Origin: Kuschelorhynchus macadamiae
Taxonomy: Eukaryota > Arthropoda > Insecta > Coleoptera > Curculionidae
Length of the DNA: 64,000 nucleotides
NCBI GenBank assembly: GCA_030620095.1
Contig: JAUTXW010004477.1
Span: forward strand, 620,001 to 684,000
Direction of reading: 5' to 3'
In this document: positions 57,407-64,000 of the stretch, piece after piece
How the letters are laid out: every line of letters starts with the position of its first letter
Position numbering within the stretch: the stretch's first letter is position 1
The notes under the pieces: model-generated
The model's input: only the letters and a program-made list of their open reading frames with translations
Database searches by the model: none
Told to the model about the DNA's origin: nothing
Translations under genes and position numbers: made by a program

Positions 57407-58360
57407 AATTAAGGTATGAACTAAATTAAACAAGCTAATCAGTGTGATACATTATTTCAGGTGCTAATTTAATAAAAAATTGGTGGAACATTAAAATTCA
57501 TGTCCTTAACAGCTCACTTTAGATGTTATTAAATTTTATTGTTTACATAATAAACCTTTCATATAAATACCCTTATATTTATTCAGGAGTTTAAGTTCAA
57601 CGTTTGTTGTTAATGATGCTTTAAAATTGACACTGGGTTGCGACTTATCAAAGTTATAAAGAAATGTGGCAGTTTTGCCGCCTGTGCATAATAAATTAAT
57701 ATAGCGATTTGATGTATAGCTTGCTACTAAGAATTACCTGCAACTAAGAATTCAACAGCGCAACCATAGGAGAGCCTATTCGGGAAAACTTGCAGCTCAT
57801 TGAAAGCGATAAAATGAATGAAAGTTTCTGGTTTGTTCCTTTTTGGACTGTTCTTTTATATTTCTCCTTTCTTTTTATTAATTTAACTTACATTTAATAA
57901 ATTGTTAATTTACTTGAATTTAATAAATATTTTTTTTAATAAGCCGTTATTATTAGTTGAACAAGGAAATTAATTTTTTTCTAGAAAAGTTAAGTAGTTA
58001 AAAAATATCAATGCATCTAAGACAGTATAGGCCATAAATAATTAAATGTAAATAATTTTATTTAGTCTAAATTACGTTTTAAATAAAAACAAGTACAAGT
58101 ATTATTAACTCAAACTACTTATTTCTTATTTAAATTTACACAAATTTAATACAGTAGCAAATATTGAAACATACCTAGATATGAAATATCAACATCTTAG
58201 ATACATTAGGTCAAAAGAAAATTCAGTAAAATTATTATTAACTATACAAATAAAAGCAAAACATATCACAGGAATACAAAAATAATTTTGGAAACGTGAA
58301 TAAAATAATTAAACTAAATGCTATTATACGATACCTAATAAATTTTATTGGTTAAAAAAT
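57407..58360 (+). repeat. Tandem duplication copy 2 (uninterrupted), 954 bp
   Basis: Second, head-to-tail copy, about 97% identical to copy 1 by eye, carrying the empty BEL target at about 57567. No coding frame. Its function, if any, is unknown. Confidence 0.95.
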
Positions 58361-60837
58361 GCTTTATTATATTTTAGAATATTATTAGTATTAGGTATCC
58401 AATATTTTCAAAGTAACACACCTTTAAACATTCTGATTTGTAAAATAGTGCCATCTGCGTCTGTAATATGAAGGTTATACGGGTAACAGGAGTTCCTACG
58501 CCTTAATTTTTAGTACTTCCTAGTTTGCATAAACTCTTATTAGACAAAAGTACAATATTCAATAAATACCTCTAGTTATGATTCTTATTTCGAGATGCAT
58601 TAACATTCGCATAAGATGTCAGTGTGGTTATTTTTTTGTACAAAGGGAAATTTATTCTTTTTACCGAATTTTTAAATTTTTTTGAGATTTTGAAAGCCAA
58701 AACTTGATACTTTTCACGTGTTTCAACACTCTACAGGTGTTTTAATAAGTCTTTAATAAACATAAACATAAAACTTGTTTTAACATATTTTATACAACTG
58801 GCTTGAAAAATAAAGTTTATGATTTAATTGAATTCTCCCAAGTTCCTTAGTACTATATTTTTTTTAATGCAAACGTAGCCACATATTTCGCCGGTTTCGC
58901 CCAAATACGACAATTTAATACTTGCATATTTCATTCGTTTAATTCTGATTGTGGACAAGGCACGGCTTTTTAATCAACTTTTTGAGGAATCCCTCCTATT
59001 AAAACAATCATTTTAAAAATGCTGACTGCATAGGCGACTTTTCCCGGTTTCCAACTGGGCCTGTTAATAAAAGATATTCAAAATTTTTTTTCTCTGTTCA
59101 TTGTTAGTACAAAAGTACCATATACTATAGAGTTAGTTATTTTTTTGGAGATGCCCTAGAATAAAAGAAGCAGGGGCACCCTAATTTCCTTCGCGATTGT
59201 TTAGTTAAGGCTAAAGAAGGATATGTAGGGTAAGGTTGGGTCTGGTTAAGTTAGTGTAAGCTTACAGAATCCAAATTTTTATTGTTAGTATTTTTGGGAT
59301 ATCTTAAACGATGTAAGCTTAGATTGGGTCAGTTTTTTTAAAATTGATTTACATTACTTTTGGGTTAGATTTAAAAAAAATTATAATTACATTAAGAATA
59401 GTTGAGCTGCTTAGTGTTAGTTTTTGGCTACCTGCAATAAATAAATAAATAATTAAATACAAGGAAAATATTATATTTTTGCAGAAATCATTATGTCTTA
59501 ACTGTTTATAGAAATTAAAAAAAATATAGTACCTATAGGTAAAGGTATATTTTATTTTTTCTACAAAAAGTCTAAAAAATGAATTAAATCATTTATCTCC
59601 AAAAAAGGATTTCATATTTTTTTGTGCCTTTACTAATTTTTAAATAAATGATATTTGTTGAGAAATATAATCAGACTGTTCCCCTTCAGCACAGTATCAG
59701 ACCCAAATAAAGAATACAATGTTAGATAATAAACCTTACCTTGTCCCAAAAAATTGTTCTAGATATAACATAACATAACTCCAACTTTTTTTTCGTTTTA
59801 AAACATTCTTAAGACAATTTAAATGTTTTGGCCTAACAAAATTTTACTTGTTATGTTACGCTACTGTGTTTTTTATATAGCACTTGGTTCCTAACCTAAC
59901 TGTTTGACATTTTAAAAATTATGTTTTTTATTATTAAAACCAATTATTTTTGCCTTTAAATCGGATTTAAAAGTGTCTAGTTAATTTGTGTACATACGAA
60001 AATACAAATGCACTTGCCGGCGGAACGAAATTCCTTTCCCTCTTGCACTTCTAATACGTAAACGACCGCATGCCACACAACCATTTTTTGTATTCATGAC
60101 AACACAAAACATCAAAAATGTGTTTGTTATACTTTATAACACATAATACAACTTATCAATCAACTTTTATATTAATACGATGTGAATATCATTTATAAAC
60201 TGCTGAAACTGAAGCTTAAATTTGCAAAAGCGACGGTTTGACAATACGCATCAATAAACTAAAATGTAAACATCAGAAAAATAAGGTCCCAAAAATGACG
60301 TATTCCGTCAAAAGCCTGCTAATTTAAAATAATGCATGGGGCTGTTTCCTGTTGTCTATTTATTTAAAGGCTTTTTTGATGACAAAAAATTGAAAATTTA
60401 AACTTGAAAGGTTAAGAGAATGTTCATATTTGAAAAAATATGTTTAAATTTTAGGTAAAAATAGTACGAGTATGTATAGCAAAGCAAACTTTAGAATCAT
60501 TCATATAATTAATTATAATTGTCATTATTACCACTATTATTATTATTGGAAAATTTTTTGTTTCATCTAAAAATAAAATTTAACAGTAAATTGAACTTAA
60601 TTTTCCATATCTGTTTTTTTATTCATTGCCAAAGGTTCTTTTTAATTTCTGCAATTTTTAAAAATGTTCTTTTGGTCATATTATTTTCTACTTCTCTTTC
60701 TTTCTTTCTTTAATATATTTAATATTAAATAATTGTCAATTATTATATTTCTTATAGTGATTGATATTAAAAATTATTAGAAATTAAAAACATAAAAACT
60801 ATTAAATAAATGTATGTTTTATTTTCAAGAATTCGTT
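58361..60837. other. No recognised gene
   Basis: AT-rich. Short GGGTAAGGTTGGG (about 59229) and CCTAACCTAAC (about 59892) phrases recall insect telomere-like text but are isolated. The frame at 60519-60713 is low complexity. No TE protein recognised. Confidence 0.5.
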
Positions 60838-61019
60838 ATGCCTAAAACGAAGAAGATAATGGCTGATCAACAACGAAAATTCCTGAAATTAAAATGCCTT
60901 CAATCAATACCAAAAACATGATAATATCAAAATTTTCAAAGAACAGGGGAAAGTATCTGAAACGCAAAAAGAACTTAAAGATTTGGCATCCAAGAGGAAA
61001 TATATGGTAAACAAAAGAA

Positions 61020-61290
61020 TAGGTCCTTAATACTAAATGGATCGAACCTGAATATTTGCCTGCAGGAAAACAAAAAATAGCCGATAAGCGGGCCGACCCT
61101 GAATATTTGGCTGGAGAAAAACAAATTAATGTAAGTCGATATACGAACGGATTCTGAATACTTAGCTGTAAAGAAACAAAAGAAAGTCTATATAAACGGA
61201 CCGATCCTATATACTTGAGCCTACATATTAGGCTGCAAGAAGACAGAAAAAATCCGATAACCGCACATATCCTCTGAATATGAAGAAAGA
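61020..61290 (+). repeat. Degenerate ~50-bp tandem repeat encoding DPEYLAxEKQ units
   Basis: Five to six diverged units, each around GATCCTGAATATTTGGCTG with GAAAAACAAA. They are part of the Helitron N-terminal coding region. Confidence 0.65.
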
Positions 61291-61838
61291 AGCGATAAAA
61301 AAAAAGAAAAAGGTAAAGATTTTCAATAAAATGTAAACCCTTCTAAGAAGCAAAATAACTTAAATACTTTGCCCGTGTTACCTCTAAAGCCTTACCAATT
61401 ACATACAGACTTTTATATGTGTATGTGTTTAGGACTTTGGTTTTATAGTTCATGTGTTGAATTGAAATGTGGCAAATGGAAAAATCAACTTGGAAAGGAA
61501 TTTTGTGATGAAGTATACAATAATGGCGCTTTATTTTGTAACGGTTTGTGCTGCTACCACAAAAAAAATGTGCCTAAATATTGTACTGATAATTACAAAA
61601 TCGTTTATGACGTTCCTGAGGAATTGAAAGGATTTTCAGTATTGGAAGAAGGGAAGGTAGGTTCTAGAACCCGATTTACGCAAATAAGATAAATTGGGTT
61701 TGCTCGTCAACGTAGAATACTCAACTCGAAATTGTCAATGTTCCGACAAATGTAGAGACCGCAGCAAAGGTTCTACCCAGAAGTTTGGATAACACACACA
61801 TAATCCAAATTAATTTGAAGAGGAAAAAAGCAACAAAA

Positions 61839-61841
<3 letters not shown>

Positions 61842-61892
<51 letters not shown>
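61842..61892. repeat. TA microsatellite inside the Helitron frame
   Basis: About 50 bp of (TA)n inserted between LKRKKATKIH and FKTYRPAV. The frame stays open across it as Ile-Tyr repeats. Confidence 0.9.
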
Positions 61893-61895
<3 letters not shown>

Positions 61896-62079
61896 AAGAC
61901 ATATAGACCGGCTGTTGTATTAAAAGCTCTTAAATACTTGATTCAACAGTCTTTTTATGTTCAAGAAGCAATAATCAATTCTGAAGATTTTTCCCAAAAT
62001 ATAGATGAGTATAATATGAGATCGCAAACTGAATACGACAATACACCAACTGAAGTACCCACAAGCAATATACATTTTT

Positions 62080-62640
62080 TTGCTATTCCATATTTATCTG
62101 ATTTTGACGTTTTAGAAGAATTTGGTCTAACAACAAATGACATTAAACAAGATGATGAAGTACAAATCAGTGAAATATCAGGTAATCTGTGAGATAAAGC
62201 TAACGACGAAGAATCAAATGACAGTGATAATGATCAAGAATCCTTCAAGCCTAGAAGATAAGAAACTCTCTTAGATTACGGCAATATATATTGTGTTTGG
62301 AGAAAAAACAATTTATCTGAACATTTATTTATAGACACAATTGCACAAAATTATCTAAGGTACTTACAAGCGAAGTAATTTCCTCTCCGTTTGCTCACTT
62401 ATCCGATTTCTTAAATTTAGAAGAATATGCTTTAACAGCAAATTACAATAAATAACATGATGAGGTACAAGTCTGTAAGACCAGTCGTAACCTGACAGAT
62501 ACATTTAGCGATAAATAATCTAGTGACAGTGATGATAAACTTTTAAATCCTGGAAAACCAGAAACTGTCTTCAATAAAGATATATAGTATATCTTACGCT
62601 TCATGAGAAAACAATTTACCGAATCATTTATATTACGATG
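62080..62640 (+). repeat. Internal duplication within the Helitron remnant
   Basis: Segment 62090-62340 and segment 62395-62640 share, in order, TTATCTGATTTTGACG / TTATCCGATTTCTTAA, TTTAGAAGAATTTGG / TTTAGAAGAATATGC, GATGATGAAGTACAA / CATGATGAGGTACAA, and AACAATTTATCTGAACATTT / AACAATTTACCGAATCATTT. An old tandem duplication. Confidence 0.65.
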
Positions 62641-63696
62641 AATATGCAGAAGAATTATTTTTTCAAACAAGAAAAAATAATTATCCATTACATTGAGTTA
62701 TTCTAATCAAGTTAAAATTCAAATCCAAGATCAAGACAAATGATTTGCCAGAAATTGTTTTCGTCTTTATATGTTTAAGAAAAAACAACTATTCCATATC
62801 ATTTCCGCTGTAAACATGTGTCTTTGGCAAAAGAACCTAGAAATTACCTATCAAACCATTGTGGACGGACAAATTAGAGTTAAGTTATGAACAAGCTGCC
62901 GCTCTCACTTGCTTAGAAAACACTAGACTTTTCTTCAAAGACATGAAGAGTGAAAATAGACTATTTAACCAATTAATAATTACTACTTCAGAGTGCAATT
63001 TCAACATAAAGTTCACCTCATGTACATGAAATGTTATGACGAACTAATGCACTTGATGGAACTTTTGAGAATGCTATAAAATGCGCTGAGTTTGTAGACA
63101 AGTTCATAACTTGTGATGGGGACTTGGAAAGTGTGAAGGATATTACACAGTTTAATATCCACCATCATTCGAAACCTTACAAAAAAAATATTAAAGGAAA
63201 CACCATATGAAAATACGTAATTCCTTTTAAAAACCGAGGATAAATACTTGAAAAAGCTATGGCTAAAAAATGTATGGAAATATTAATATACGTAAATAAA
63301 AAATGATATTAATATGAGAAATTTTTGTTGCAAATGAAAAATTACTTTCGAACAATACGTTTCTTTTATTCGATAAAACATTCATAAAGTTATAATATTT
63401 CTAAAGACAACGCAAAAACATGGTTTTGTAAATAACTCTAATGAGGGATATTTTCTTAGCAACATTCCAATATCAGATTCAGTTCATATTAGATCCCCGG
63501 GCTTGCTATCGGTACTTGGTAAATTATATAAATAAATCAAATCAAGGTGTTTCTGAAATTATGATGAAAACCATGGAAGAAATAAAAGCAGGTAATGCAG
63601 ATATTAAAGGGCAATTGAAAGAGAGGGCAGGGGCTTTCTTAAATGCATCTGAAGTTAGTGCACAAGAAACTACTAAACTAAACTAAAAAAAATTGT

Positions 63697-64000
63697 GTAA
63701 CACCCTGTATTATATAGCTGTAGTTTTTTGATTAACGCAATCTTAACTAAGACAAAATTATGTAAAAATTAATAATTTTAAATAATAAGAGATTAGTTAA
63801 AAATAATTGTCTTTTCAAAGTTCAGAAATTATTATATTGTATATTGAAAACAAATGAATGAATTAAAAACTCGCCAAATTGGTTTAAGATAATGGTTCGT
63901 AGAATATTAAAACATACCCTAAATTAAGCCAAACTAAAAATTGCAGAAACTTGGGTCTTACGAACTTTTGTAAAATTTGCACGATTTTATATAACACCCT
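63697..64000. mobile_element. Possible miniature element bounded by ACACCCTGTAT motifs, runs off the window
   Basis: AACACCCTGTATTATATAGC at about 63700 and TATATAACACCCT at the last bases. The motif pair and spacing (~290 bp) resemble 47770-48242. The second end is cut by the window edge. Confidence 0.4.

Larger units (their letters stand above)
60838..63686 (+). pseudogene. Helitron Rep-helicase N-terminal region, degenerate
   Basis: Reads in order on the plus strand: MPKTKKIMADQQRKF (60838), a series of ADPEYLAGEKQ-type repeats (61020-61290), ELKGFSVLEE (61621-61650), NVPTNVETAAKVLPRSLDNT (61735-61788, frameshifted), HIIQINLKRKKA, and YRPAVVLKALKYLIQQS (61903-61953). Then come the Rep motif SPHVHEML at 63013-63036, NAIKCAEFVDKFITC, and finally DPRACYRYLVNYINKSNQGV (63493-63552) with FLNASEVSAQET. 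This is the DUF6570/Helitron_like_N order known from animal Helitrons. Two His of the HUH motif survive, but the frame is broken many times and the helicase is missing. A TA tract and a ~250-bp internal duplication disrupt it further. Confidence 0.8.

Noticed and set aside
59225..59905. GGGTAAGGTTGGG and CCTAACCTAAC phrases, like insect telomere repeats
   Set aside because: Isolated single occurrences, not tandem TTAGG; no sign of a telomere or interstitial telomeric array.

Overview
The window is AT-rich animal DNA made almost entirely of transposable elements (TEs) and other repeats. The TE set (BEL/Pao LTR retrotransposon, CR1/Jockey-like and R2/R4-like non-LTR elements, Penelope-like elements, Tc1/mariner elements including a DD41D form, hAT, Helitron, many small elements ending in TACAGGGTG/ACACCCTGTA, and long TA microsatellites) fits an arthropod, most probably an insect. 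The species cannot be fixed from the sequence. I see no convincing host gene, no rRNA or tRNA and no CRISPR. The only long intact reading frame is a 1728-residue Gag-Pol.

Layout. 1-6090: a TA microsatellite, then a long inverted duplication of a decayed non-LTR reverse transcriptase (308-1712 against 3787-5462). The spacer holds a dispersed repeat (family B here) and a truncated mariner-like transposase. 6090-10200: no recognised gene except a possible recombinase-like fragment. 10230-20450: two dispersed families. Family A carries tandem arrays built on a TGACAGCTGTCA palindrome. Family B carries repeated GCCGCCATTTTGTT blocks. A hAT element sits inside family A at 14230-15398. 20450-26600: a foldback repeat, a non-LTR RT/RNase H remnant, a degenerate BEL gag-protease, two Penelope-like fragments, and a DD41D mariner C-terminus ending at a perfect hairpin.

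27761-31805: a mariner-like element with terminal inverted repeats of several hundred bases, split by a CR1-like retrotransposon (about 28540-31186). 34190-40600: family A again, now inverted relative to the 13-18 kb copy, plus repeat family C. 41250-43300: a tandem duplication of a non-LTR RT 3' end. 45221-45494: a perfect 109-bp inverted repeat. 46540-48240: two small inverted-repeat elements.

49652-56604: a complete, apparently very young BEL/Pao element on the minus strand. It has 487-bp LTRs that differ at one base, a 5-bp target duplication ATACC, and one open gag-pol frame. It lies inside the first copy of a ~960-bp tandem duplication whose second copy (57407-58360) preserves the empty site. 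58361-60837 has nothing recognised. 60838-63686 is a broken Helitron Rep/helicase N-terminal region with a readable HUH motif.

The only gene products likely to work together are those encoded by the single BEL gag-pol. Everything else is a TE graveyard with several nesting events that give relative ages: hAT into family A, CR1 into mariner, BEL into the tandem duplication.
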